Below are positions 7,742-15,335 of a DNA stretch of 64,000 bases, piece by piece. The notes below the pieces were generated by a model, which was not told the origin of the DNA, searched no databases, and saw only the letters and a program-made list of their open reading frames with translations. The first letter of the stretch is position 1. The number at the start of each line of letters is the position of its first letter. A program made the translations under genes and the position numbers. Source of the DNA: Billgrantia zhangzhouensis (lineage in GTDB: Bacteria; Pseudomonadota; Gammaproteobacteria; Pseudomonadales; Halomonadaceae); assembly GCF_021404465.1 (NCBI RefSeq), contig NZ_JABFTT010000010.1, positions 62,001 to 126,000 of the forward strand, read 5' to 3'.

Positions 7742-9430
7742 ATGTCTTCCCCGCGCAGCGAATCCATTGCCGAACTCCAACGCTTGCGCCGTGGCCGTTC
7801 ACGGCGCGGCTGGCTGACGCGCAGCTTTCGCCTGCAGGTGATGCTGCTGGTCGGCCTGTTGCTGGCCGGCATGCTGCTCGCCCAGGGCGCCTACCTCAAT
7901 CACCGCAAGGCCGAGATCATCAGTCACCAGATGGGTGAGCGGGCCCTGGCCGTGGCGCTCAGCGTCGCCAGTATCCCGGAACTGATTGCGGCCTTCGACG
8001 ACCCCGATCCCAGCGCCACCATCCAGCCCATCGCCGAGCGCATCCGTCGTGAAACGGGTGCGCGCTACGTGGTGGTGGGCAATACCGAGAGCCGGCGCTA
8101 TTCCCATCCCTTGCCGGAGCGACTGGGCGAGTCCATGGTCGGCGGCGACAACGACCGTGCGCTGCTGCACGGCGAGTCCTACGTCTCCGAGGCGGTCGGC
8201 TCGCTGGGCAAGGCGATGCGCGGCAAGACCCCGGTCTTCGACGCCGAGGGCAATATCATCGGTATCGTCTCGGTGGGCTTCATGCTCGACCGCGTGGCCA
8301 TGGACGTGGTCGAGCACACCAGTCTGGGCTGGTGGCTGGTGGCGCTGATGATCGTGTTCGGCTTCGCCGGCGCCTACCTGCTTTCGCGTCACCTGAAGAA
8401 GGTGATACTGGGGCTCGAGCCCTACGAGATCGCGCGTCTGGCGATGGAGAAGGAGGCCATCCTGCAGTCGATCCACGAGGGCATCCTGGCGGTGAACAGC
8501 GAGGGGCAGATCACCTTGGTCAACCAGCAGGCGCGGCGCTTCCTCGGGCTGCCGCCCGCCGAGGAAGTGTTGGGACGACCGATCCAGGAGGTGGTGCCCA
8601 ATTCGCGCCTGTCCGAGGTGCTCGAGCGTGGCGAGCGCCAGTTCGACCAGGAGATGTGGCTGGGCGACCATCCCATCGTGGTCAATCGTGTACCGATCCT
8701 GCATGCCGGCGAGATCGAAGGGGCCGTATCGACGTTCCGCAGTCGTCGTGAGATCGTCGATCTCTCCAATGCCCTCAGCGCTGCCAGCCGCGACGTGGAT
8801 ATGCTGCGTGCACAGGCCCATGAGTATTCCAACAAGCTGTACACCATCTCTGGAATGCTGCAGCTCGACCGCATCGAGGATGCCTTGGCCCTGATCCATC
8901 AGGAGAGCGAGCGCCAGCAGGCGCAGATGACCTTCCTGATGAAGCACGTCGCAGATCCGGTGGTCAGCGGCACCTTGCTGGGCAAGCTGACCCGGGCCCG
9001 GGAGCTCAACGTGGCGCTCGAGATCGACGACCAGAGTTCGCTCTCCTCACCACTGACCTTCACCGGCCAGGAGGTCATGATGACAGTGATTGGCAACCTG
9101 CTCGACAACGCCTGCCACGCCGCTCAGCAGCGCGGGGAAGGTGGGCAGGTTCGATTGTTCTTTACCGACCTGGGCGAGCAGTTGCTGATCGAGGTGGAGG
9201 ACAACGGTCCCGGCGTGCCGCCGGAGCATGTCGAGTCGATCTTCGAAGAAGGCTTTTCCACCAAGCCGGGCAAGCATCGCGGCATCGGCCTGGCGCTGGT
9301 GAGTCGCCTGTGCCAGGAAAACGGTGGGGCCATTACGCTCGAGGAGAGCGAGCTGGGTGGTGCCTGCTTCACGGTAGTACTCGACCGCTCGCTGTGTCGC
9401 GCGAGCCAGCCGGTCGAGTCGTCGCCGTGA
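7742..9430 (+). CDS. DcuS/CitA-family sensor histidine kinase
   Basis: A 562-residue membrane histidine kinase. A first transmembrane helix (about residues 28-50) is followed by a periplasmic PASp/Cache-like sensor domain, a second transmembrane helix (about 197-220), a cytoplasmic PAS domain (HEGILAVNSEGQITLVN), a SPOB-type dimerisation helix with the phosphoacceptor in RAQAHEYSNKLYTISGM, and an HATPase domain (NLLDNACHAA, DNGPGVP, GIGLALV). This architecture belongs to the citrate/C4-dicarboxylate sensors DcuS, CitA and DpiB. It lies just before its response regulator and the tctCBA genes, so a di- or tricarboxylate is the likely signal. Confidence 0.9.
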   Translation: MSSPRSESIAELQRLRRGRSRRGWLTRSFRLQVMLLVGLLLAGMLLAQGAYLNHRKAEIISHQMGERALAVALSVASIPELIAAFDDPDPSATIQPIAERIRRETGARYVVVGNTESRRYSHPLPERLGESMVGGDNDRALLHGESYVSEAVGSLGKAMRGKTPVFDAEGNIIGIVSVGFMLDRVAMDVVEHTSLGWWLVALMIVFGFAGAYLLSRHLKKVILGLEPYEIARLAMEKEAILQSIHEGILAVNSEGQITLVNQQARRFLGLPPAEEVLGRPIQEVVPNSRLSEVLERGERQFDQEMWLGDHPIVVNRVPILHAGEIEGAVSTFRSRREIVDLSNALSAASRDVDMLRAQAHEYSNKLYTISGMLQLDRIEDALALIHQESERQQAQMTFLMKHVADPVVSGTLLGKLTRARELNVALEIDDQSSLSSPLTFTGQEVMMTVIGNLLDNACHAAQQRGEGGQVRLFFTDLGEQLLIEVEDNGPGVPPEHVESIFEEGFSTKPGKHRGIGLALVSRLCQENGGAITLEESELGGACFTVVLDRSLCRASQPVESSP

Positions 9431-9469
9431 GGCGAGAGGCCGGCGGTCATAATGACAACGTAAAACGCC

Positions 9470-10228
9470 ATGGGGGAAATGATGCACGTAGCAGGCCAGA
9501 CGCCTGATGAGTACGGCATCCTGATCGTCGAGGACGATTTCCGGATCGCCGAGATCCACCGCGCCTTCATCGAGCAGAGCCAGGGCTTCCGCGTGGTGGG
9601 AATGGCACGCAGTGGGGCCGAGGCACGCGAGCTGATGGCTCGGCATGCCTGTGCCGTGCAACTGGTGCTACTCGATGCCTACCTGCCCGATGTCGAGGGG
9701 CTCGAGCTACTGTGGGCGCTGCGCCGCGATCACGTGCATATCGATATCGTCATGATAACCGCGGCGCGCGAGGTGGATACCATCTCCGAAGCGTTGCGCG
9801 GCGGCATCTTCGACTACTTGATCAAGCCGGTCGAGGCGGCGCGCATGGCGCAGATGCTGGCGCGTTTTCGCCGCGAGCGCGAGGCGTTGGCGTCACGCAG
9901 CGAGCTCAGTCAGGAGGAACTCGACCGAGTGCTGGCCCGGCTGCGTCCCGAGGGGGCGACGAGCACGGCGACACGCAACCTGCCCAAGGGCATCGACCGT
10001 TTGACGCTGCGTGCGGTGGTAGCGGCGCTCGACAGCGCCGGCAAGCCTCTGGCCGCCATGGAAGTGGCACGCGCCATGGGGGCTAGCCGATCGACGGCGA
10101 GGCGCTACCTGGAGTTCCTGGTATCGGTACAGGTCGTGAGCGCCGAGCTGGGCTATGGTGACGTCGGGCGGCCCGAACGGCGCTACCGGCTGGCAGGAGA
10201 CGCGTCGCTCTGGTGCGAAGAGGGTTGA
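9470..10228 (+). CDS. DcuR/CitB-family response regulator
   Basis: A 252-residue regulator partner of the upstream kinase. The receiver domain has the acidic pair in ILIVEDDFRIAEIH, the phosphoacceptor aspartate in LLDAYLPD and the lysine in YLIKPVEAAR. The C-terminus has a helix-turn-helix of the DcuR/CitB type (LAAMEVARAMGASRSTARRYLEFLV). Start choice is uncertain: the ATG at 9470 has no clear ribosome binding site, while ATGs at 9479 and 9482 follow GGGGGA. It probably controls the tctCBA operon that begins 187 bp downstream. Confidence 0.88.
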   Translation: MGEMMHVAGQTPDEYGILIVEDDFRIAEIHRAFIEQSQGFRVVGMARSGAEARELMARHACAVQLVLLDAYLPDVEGLELLWALRRDHVHIDIVMITAAREVDTISEALRGGIFDYLIKPVEAARMAQMLARFRREREALASRSELSQEELDRVLARLRPEGATSTATRNLPKGIDRLTLRAVVAALDSAGKPLAAMEVARAMGASRSTARRYLEFLVSVQVVSAELGYGDVGRPERRYRLAGDASLWCEEG

Positions 10229-10414
10229 CAGAGAAATTGAGAGAGAAGGGCTGAGAGTTGCAATACGGCCGTGAGCACAATGGACAAAATGCTCACAAAG
10301 AACACTTTGTCGTTTATGTTCAGAAACTTGTCTATGTTGTGAAGACTCCTCTAACGTTCGAGGCGTACGCCCTCGGGCGGTGACACAATAATTATCCGAC
10401 AACCGGAGAACGCC

Positions 10415-11413
10415 ATGACTGCCAAGTTGCCCGTCAAGCACCTGACCCTGTTGGCTCTGCCGTTGGCTGCTGCCAGCCTGGCCACCCTGGCTCAGGCTCA
10501 GGACTGGACGCCTACCCGTTCCATCGAGTTCATCGCCCCGGCCAACCCGGGCGGCGGCTGGGATACCCTGGTGCGCACGACCTCCCGCGTCATCCAGGAG
10601 GAAGGGCTGGCTGACCAGAACTTCGCCGCCATCAACGTGCCGGGAGGCGGCGGTGCCGTGGCTTGGGCGCAGATCGCGCGCGACAGCGGCAACCCGCACA
10701 AGCTGTTTGCCACCAGCCCGCCCATCATCCTGGTGCCGCTGGCAGGGACCTCTCGCCACGATCACACCGCTTTCACCCCGATCGCGCGCCTGATCACCGA
10801 CTACTCCATCGTGCTGGTGCGTGATGACTCTCCCTACAGCGACCTGAACGAGCTGTTCGCGGCCATGCAGGAGAATCCCAACCTCAGCGTTGGCGGCGGT
10901 AGTGCCCCGGGTTCGATGGACCATATCTCCATTGCTGGTCTTGCCTCCGCGGCAGGGTTGAACGCAGCGGAAGTCAATTACGTGCCGTTCTCGGGCGGTG
11001 GCGAGGCCATGACCAGCCTGATGGGTGGCCATGTCGAAGCAGTGATTACCGGCGCTGGCGAGGCCTCCGGCCAGCTGGGCGAGGGTAGCGATATCCGTGC
11101 TCTGGGGGTTTCCGCTCCCGAGCGCATGGGAGGTGCGCTGGCTGACGTGCCCACCTACCAGGAGCAGGACATTGATTACACCTTTGATATCTGGCGTGGC
11201 GTGATGGGGGCCCCGGACATGTCCGCGGAAGCCGTGGCCTACTACGAGGACCTGTTCGCCCAAATGCTGGAAACCGACGGCTGGGAACAGGCTCGTGAGC
11301 AACTGGGTTGGATCGATGCCTACCAGAACAGCGAAGAGTTCGGTGACTTCCTCGATGCGCAGAAGGCGCAGTTCAGCGAAGTACTGAGCGATCTCGGCCT
11401 GCTCGGCCAGTAA
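10415..11413 (+). CDS. tctC: tripartite tricarboxylate transporter substrate-binding protein TctC
   Basis: A 332-residue periplasmic binding protein of the TctC/Bug family. A Sec signal peptide ending near LATLAQAQD is followed by the typical SIEFIAPANPGGGWDTLVR start and the later VGGGSAPGSMDHISIAGLA ligand loop. It captures a tricarboxylate or related acid for the TctAB permease encoded just downstream. A good AACCGGAGAACGCC site precedes the ATG. The exact ligand cannot be told from the sequence. Confidence 0.92.
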   Translation: MTAKLPVKHLTLLALPLAAASLATLAQAQDWTPTRSIEFIAPANPGGGWDTLVRTTSRVIQEEGLADQNFAAINVPGGGGAVAWAQIARDSGNPHKLFATSPPIILVPLAGTSRHDHTAFTPIARLITDYSIVLVRDDSPYSDLNELFAAMQENPNLSVGGGSAPGSMDHISIAGLASAAGLNAAEVNYVPFSGGGEAMTSLMGGHVEAVITGAGEASGQLGEGSDIRALGVSAPERMGGALADVPTYQEQDIDYTFDIWRGVMGAPDMSAEAVAYYEDLFAQMLETDGWEQAREQLGWIDAYQNSEEFGDFLDAQKAQFSEVLSDLGLLGQ

Positions 11414-11504
11414 GCGAAGGCAAGACTCTCGACCAGGGCTTCGCTACGGAGCCCTGGTCGGTTCATCCTGCAACACCTGAGCCATTCGGCTCGAGGTTTT
11501 CCCC

Positions 11505-12008
11505 ATGACACGATTCAATACCAACCAGTGGCTGGCACTCATCATCGCCGTGTTTGCCGCCGCCTACCTGTGGATGGCGTGGCAGATCCCCTCGTTCCCC
11601 TTGCCCCGTCCGGTGGACTCCGATCTCTTTCCCAAGGTGCTGGGGTTCACTCTGCTTGCATTGGCTGCCTTGCTGTTCCTGGAGCGTCCGGCCGAAGTGG
11701 TCAGTGGCGACGAGGAAGCGGATGCGGCGGCACAAGCGGCTCGGGAAGACACTGCCCGATCGTTGCTGCTGAGCCCTTGGTCGCGCGTCGTCGTGACTTC
11801 GCTGGCCATCGTGGCCTACGCGCTGCTGCTGGTACCGTTCGGTTTCGTGCTGGCTTCCACCCTGTTGGGCTTCGGCCTGAGCTGGTACTTCGGCTACCGC
11901 CGCCATGCGATCAACCTGGTGGTATCGCTGGGCGTAGTGTTGACGCTCTACCTGACTCTCACCCGTGCCATGGGCGTCTACCTGCCCACCGGCCTGCTGC
12001 CATTCTGA
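11505..12008 (+). CDS. tctB: tripartite tricarboxylate transporter small membrane protein TctB
   Basis: A 167-residue protein with four hydrophobic segments and a charged cytoplasmic loop in the middle, the layout of TctB. The PVDSDLFPKVLGFTLLALA segment after the first helix is typical. It sits between tctC and tctA, 91 bp after the first and 18 bp before the second, and forms the membrane complex with TctA. Confidence 0.9.
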   Translation: MTRFNTNQWLALIIAVFAAAYLWMAWQIPSFPLPRPVDSDLFPKVLGFTLLALAALLFLERPAEVVSGDEEADAAAQAAREDTARSLLLSPWSRVVVTSLAIVAYALLLVPFGFVLASTLLGFGLSWYFGYRRHAINLVVSLGVVLTLYLTLTRAMGVYLPTGLLPF

Positions 12009-12026
12009 TTGGCTGGAGAGACTTCC

Positions 12027-13529
12027 ATGGAGTCCTTGAACAATCTGATGTACGGCTTCGGCATCGCGCTGGAGCCGATGAACATCGCCTATGTCTTCTT
12101 TGGCGTATTTGCCGGCACGATCATCGGCATGCTGCCGGGGCTCGGGCCAATCAGCGCACTGGCGCTGATGATCCCCATCACGTTCGCCATGGAGCCTTCC
12201 TCGGGCCTGATCCTGATGGCGGGAGTCTACTATGGCGCGATCTTCGGCGGCTCGACCTCGTCGATCCTGCTCAACGCGCCGGGTGTGGCGGGAACCGTGG
12301 CCACCTCCTTCGACGGTTATCCGATGGCCAAGCAGGGCATGGCGGGCAAGGCCCTGGCCATCGCCGCCTATGCCTCGTTCATCGGCGGTACCGTTTCCAT
12401 CGTGTTCTTGATGCTGGTGGCGCCGCTGCTGGGCAAGGTGGCCGTCAGCTTCGGTCCGGCCGAGTACTTCTCGCTGATGGTACTGGGCCTGACGGCGGTG
12501 GTGTCGCTGTCCGACAAGTCGCTGGTGAAGGGCCTGATCGCCGCAGTACTCGGGGTGATGATCTCGATCATGGGCATCGATCTGCAGACTGGTACCGAGC
12601 GCTATACCTTCGGTAGCGCGCACCTGTTGGACGGTATCGACTTCCTGGTGGTAGCGCTGGGTATCTTCGCTCTGGCCGAGGTGTTCTACATCCTGCTGCG
12701 CGGCGGCGGCGGCAAGGAGGCGCCACGTAACGCCATCGGTTCGCTCAAGCTGTCGCGTAGCGAAGTGAGCCAGATCGCGCCTCCCATCGCACGTAGTTCG
12801 GTGCTCGGCTTCTTCACCGGCGTACTGCCGGGTGCCGGTGCCACCATCGGTTCGTTTCTCGGCTACAGCATGGAGAAGCGTCTGGCGAAGGACGGTCACA
12901 CCTTCGGCAAGGGCAACATCAAGGGCGTGGCGGCACCGGAGGCGGCCAACAACGCGGCCTGTACCGGCTCCTTCGTGCCGCTGCTGACGCTGGGCGTGCC
13001 GGGGTCGGGCACTACCGCGGTGCTGCTTGGCGCGCTACTGATCATGGGCGTCTCGCCGGGGCCGATGATGCTCGAGAATCGCCCGGACGTGTTCTGGGGC
13101 GTGATCGCCAGTATGTACATCGGCAACATCTTCCTGCTGGTTCTCAACCTGCCGTTGATCCCGTTGATCGCCAAGATTCTCGACATGCCGAAGCCGATGC
13201 TGCTGTCGCTGATCCTGATCTTCTGCATGGTTGGCGTCTATGGCATGAGCTTCAGTATCTTCGACCTGCTGTTGCTGCTTGGCTTCGGTCTGCTGGGACT
13301 TGGCATGCGCCTGTTCGGTTTCCCCACCGCGCCGCTGATTCTGGGCCTGATTCTCGGCGCTATCATGGAAGAGTCGATGCGTCGCGCCCTGCAGATCTCC
13401 GGCGGTGATTGGTCGACCTTCATCGACAAGCCGATCTCCATGTGGCTGCTGATCATCGCGGCGTTGTCGCTGCTGTTGCCGCTGGCCAAGCGGGGCCTGA
13501 CCAAGATGCGCAGTCCAGCCGCTTCCTAG
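12027..13529 (+). CDS. tctA: tripartite tricarboxylate transporter large permease TctA
   Basis: A 500-residue inner-membrane protein with about 11-12 hydrophobic segments and the TctA signatures GTIIGMLPGLGPISALA and GVLPGAGATIGSFLGY, plus FVPLLTLGVPGSGTTAVLLG. It forms the Na+- or H+-coupled permease with TctB. The ATG at 12027 follows GGAGAGACTTCC and is preferred to an upstream TTG. The last codons and stop are duplicated in tandem just downstream (13516-13553). A strong hairpin at 13588 closes the operon. Confidence 0.93.
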   Translation: MESLNNLMYGFGIALEPMNIAYVFFGVFAGTIIGMLPGLGPISALALMIPITFAMEPSSGLILMAGVYYGAIFGGSTSSILLNAPGVAGTVATSFDGYPMAKQGMAGKALAIAAYASFIGGTVSIVFLMLVAPLLGKVAVSFGPAEYFSLMVLGLTAVVSLSDKSLVKGLIAAVLGVMISIMGIDLQTGTERYTFGSAHLLDGIDFLVVALGIFALAEVFYILLRGGGGKEAPRNAIGSLKLSRSEVSQIAPPIARSSVLGFFTGVLPGAGATIGSFLGYSMEKRLAKDGHTFGKGNIKGVAAPEAANNAACTGSFVPLLTLGVPGSGTTAVLLGALLIMGVSPGPMMLENRPDVFWGVIASMYIGNIFLLVLNLPLIPLIAKILDMPKPMLLSLILIFCMVGVYGMSFSIFDLLLLLGFGLLGLGMRLFGFPTAPLILGLILGAIMEESMRRALQISGGDWSTFIDKPISMWLLIIAALSLLLPLAKRGLTKMRSPAAS

Positions 13530-13553
13530 CAGCTCAGCCGCTTCCTAGTAGCT
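13516..13553. repeat. 19-bp tandem duplication across the tctA stop codon
   Basis: Two adjacent copies (13516-13534 and 13535-13553) of CAGCCGCTTCCTAGCAGCT differ at one base. The unit includes the tctA stop codon, so a second in-phase copy of the C-terminal codons and stop lies downstream. It looks like a recent slippage or duplication event. Confidence 0.8.
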
Positions 13554-13587
13554 CGGCCACAGACTAGAAGTAGCAGCACCTTTCCCT

Positions 13588-13617
13588 GCAGGGGCGTCGA
13601 GAGATCGACGTCCCTGC
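13588..13617 (+). terminator. terminator hairpin of the tct operon
   Basis: A 13-bp stem (GCAGGGGCGTCGA with TCGACGTCCCTGC, one G-T pair) around a GAGA loop lies 58 bp after the tctA stop. The following bases (TTGCGTTG) are only weakly U-rich, so efficiency is uncertain. Confidence 0.65.
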
Positions 13618-13633
13618 TTGCGTTGGGTGAGGC

Positions 13634-13648
13634 GCACTTGCTTGGTGC
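13634..13648. promoter_or_regulatory. NtrC-type binding site 1 of the urt operon
   Basis: GCAC-TTGCTTG-GTGC exactly fits the NtrC core GCAC-N7-GTGC. It lies about 145 bp upstream of the -12 element of the sigma-54 promoter at 13791. Confidence 0.6.
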
Positions 13649-13699
13649 GTGTTCGTGGTGCAGGCGGACGTTGTCGGCGCAAAGGTTCACCTGGCCTGT

Positions 13700-13714
13700 G
13701 CACGCCTGCGGTGC
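13700..13714. promoter_or_regulatory. NtrC-type binding site 2 of the urt operon
   Basis: GCAC-GCCTGCG-GTGC is a second exact GCAC-N7-GTGC match, 66 bp downstream of the first. It lies about 80 bp upstream of the sigma-54 promoter, a usual enhancer distance. Confidence 0.6.
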
Positions 13715-13790
13715 TATGGGGTGAGTTCTGGCTCGAATAGCTTCACGTAACTGTATGTAATGTAAGCCTTCCAAGGGTTTTGCCGCATGA

Positions 13791-13806
13791 TGGCGCAGGC
13801 CTTGCA
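13791..13806 (+). promoter_or_regulatory. sigma-54 promoter of urtABCDE
   Basis: TGGCGCAGGCCTTGCA fits the sigma-54 consensus TGGCACR-N4-TTGCW with one mismatch and the required 10 bp between the -24 GG and the -12 GC. Transcription would begin near 13817, giving a leader of about 80 nt before urtA. Two NtrC-type sites lie upstream. The 13530-13897 gap holds no gene. Confidence 0.65.
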
Positions 13807-13897
13807 ATGGCTTGGGGCCTAGCGCTGTGCGGCCGGTGTCGGCCGTGCATGAACTTCACAACAAGTCTCTCCCCCAGGAGGGCGCAAGGAGGTTCGA

Positions 13898-15265
13898 GTG
13901 AACGCTTCCCGTCGCAACATGCCTTTCCCCGTTCGCATCATGTCATCCCCGTCCTGTGCTGTGGCCGCAGCCCTGCTGGCGGTAGCGTCCTACGGCGCTG
14001 TCGGTCAGGCACTGGCCCAGGAAGAGCCCATCAAGGTGGGCATCCTGCACTCGCTCTCCGGCACCATGGCGATCAGTGAATCGACCCTCAAGGACACCGT
14101 CGAGATGCTGATCGAACAGCAGAACGAGCAGGGCGGCCTGTTGGGTCGTCAGCTCGAGGCGGTGGTGGTCGACCCGGCCTCCAACTGGCCGCTGTTCGCC
14201 GAGCGTGCCCGTGAGCTGCTCGAGCAGCACGAAGTGGACGTGGTGTTCGGCAACTGGACCTCGGTCTCGCGCAAGGCCGTGCTGCCAGTGTTCGAGGAAC
14301 TCAATGGCTTGCTGTTCTATCCAGTGCAGTACGAGGGCGAAGAGTCCTCGGAGAATGTCTTCTACACCGGGGCGGCGCCCAACCAGCAGGCCATCCCGGC
14401 GGTGGAATACCTGCTCAACGAGGTGGGCGTGGAACGCTTTGCGCTGCTCGGCACCGATTACGTCTACCCGCGTACCACCAACCGTATCCTCGAAGCCTTC
14501 CTCAAGGAGGAGCATGGCATCGCCGACGAGGACATCATGATCAACTACACGCCGTTCGGTCACTCCGACTGGCAGAACATCGTCGCCGAGGTGCGCCGCT
14601 TCGGCAGCGAGGGCAAGAAGACCGCGGTGGTCTCCACCATCAACGGCGACGCCAACGTACCGTTCTATCGCGAACTGGCCAACCAGGGCATCGACGCCGC
14701 CGACATTCCGGTCATCGCCTTCTCGGTAGGTGAGCAGGAACTCTCCGGCATCGATACTGGCCCGCTGGTGGGTCACCTGGCCGCCTGGAACTACTTCATG
14801 AGCGTGGACACCGACGCCAACTACGACTTCATCGACGCCTGGATCGACTATACCGGCGACGAGGAGGCGGTGACCAACGATCCCATGGAGGCGCACTACA
14901 TCGGTTTCAACATGTGGGCCGAGGCGGTGCGCAAGGCCGGTACCACCGACGTCGATGCGATCAAGGAGGCCATCATCGGCGTGACCGTGCCCAACCTGAC
15001 CGGCGGCTATGCGGCGATGATGCCCAACCACCACATCACCAAACCGGTGCTGATCGGCGAGGTACAGGACAACGGTCAGTTCGACATCGTCTGGCAGACG
15101 CCCTCCACCGTGGCCGGCGACGCCTGGTCCGACTACCTGCCGGGCTCGCGTGACCTGATCGCTGACTGGCGCAAGCCCATGGAGTGCGGCAACTTCAACG
15201 TGGCCAGCGGCCGCTGCGGCGGGAGCACCGCTGCCGAAGAGGCCGAAGCGGTGCTCGCCGAGTAA
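13898..15265 (+). CDS. urtA: urea ABC transporter substrate-binding protein UrtA
   Basis: A 455-residue periplasmic binding protein of the amide/urea (FmdD/UrtA) family. An N-terminal signal region (to about QALAQEE) precedes IKVGILHSLSGTMAISES, and family blocks such as VVDPASNWPLFAERARELL, GLLFYPVQYEGEESS and VFGNWTSVSRKAVLP identify it. The GTG start follows AAGGAGG at ideal spacing; later ATGs would shorten the signal. It delivers urea to UrtBC. First gene of urtABCDE, under a putative sigma-54 promoter with NtrC sites. Confidence 0.94.
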   Translation: MNASRRNMPFPVRIMSSPSCAVAAALLAVASYGAVGQALAQEEPIKVGILHSLSGTMAISESTLKDTVEMLIEQQNEQGGLLGRQLEAVVVDPASNWPLFAERARELLEQHEVDVVFGNWTSVSRKAVLPVFEELNGLLFYPVQYEGEESSENVFYTGAAPNQQAIPAVEYLLNEVGVERFALLGTDYVYPRTTNRILEAFLKEEHGIADEDIMINYTPFGHSDWQNIVAEVRRFGSEGKKTAVVSTINGDANVPFYRELANQGIDAADIPVIAFSVGEQELSGIDTGPLVGHLAAWNYFMSVDTDANYDFIDAWIDYTGDEEAVTNDPMEAHYIGFNMWAEAVRKAGTTDVDAIKEAIIGVTVPNLTGGYAAMMPNHHITKPVLIGEVQDNGQFDIVWQTPSTVAGDAWSDYLPGSRDLIADWRKPMECGNFNVASGRCGGSTAAEEAEAVLAE

Positions 15266-15335
15266 GCCCTGCATGGCCCTCGCTGCCCGGCAGCGGGGGA
15301 GCACGCCTTCTTCACCGATTCCGAGGAACGCTCCG

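Noticed and set aside
10240..10262. Sigma-54-like sequence before tctC (AGGGCTGAGAGTTGCA)
   Set aside because: The -24 part has mismatches and the system is controlled by a DcuR-type regulator that does not act with sigma-54.
13833..13848. Second sigma-54-like sequence (CGGTGTCGGCCGTGCA) before urtA
   Set aside because: Spacing fits but several fixed bases are wrong; the site at 13791 is much better.
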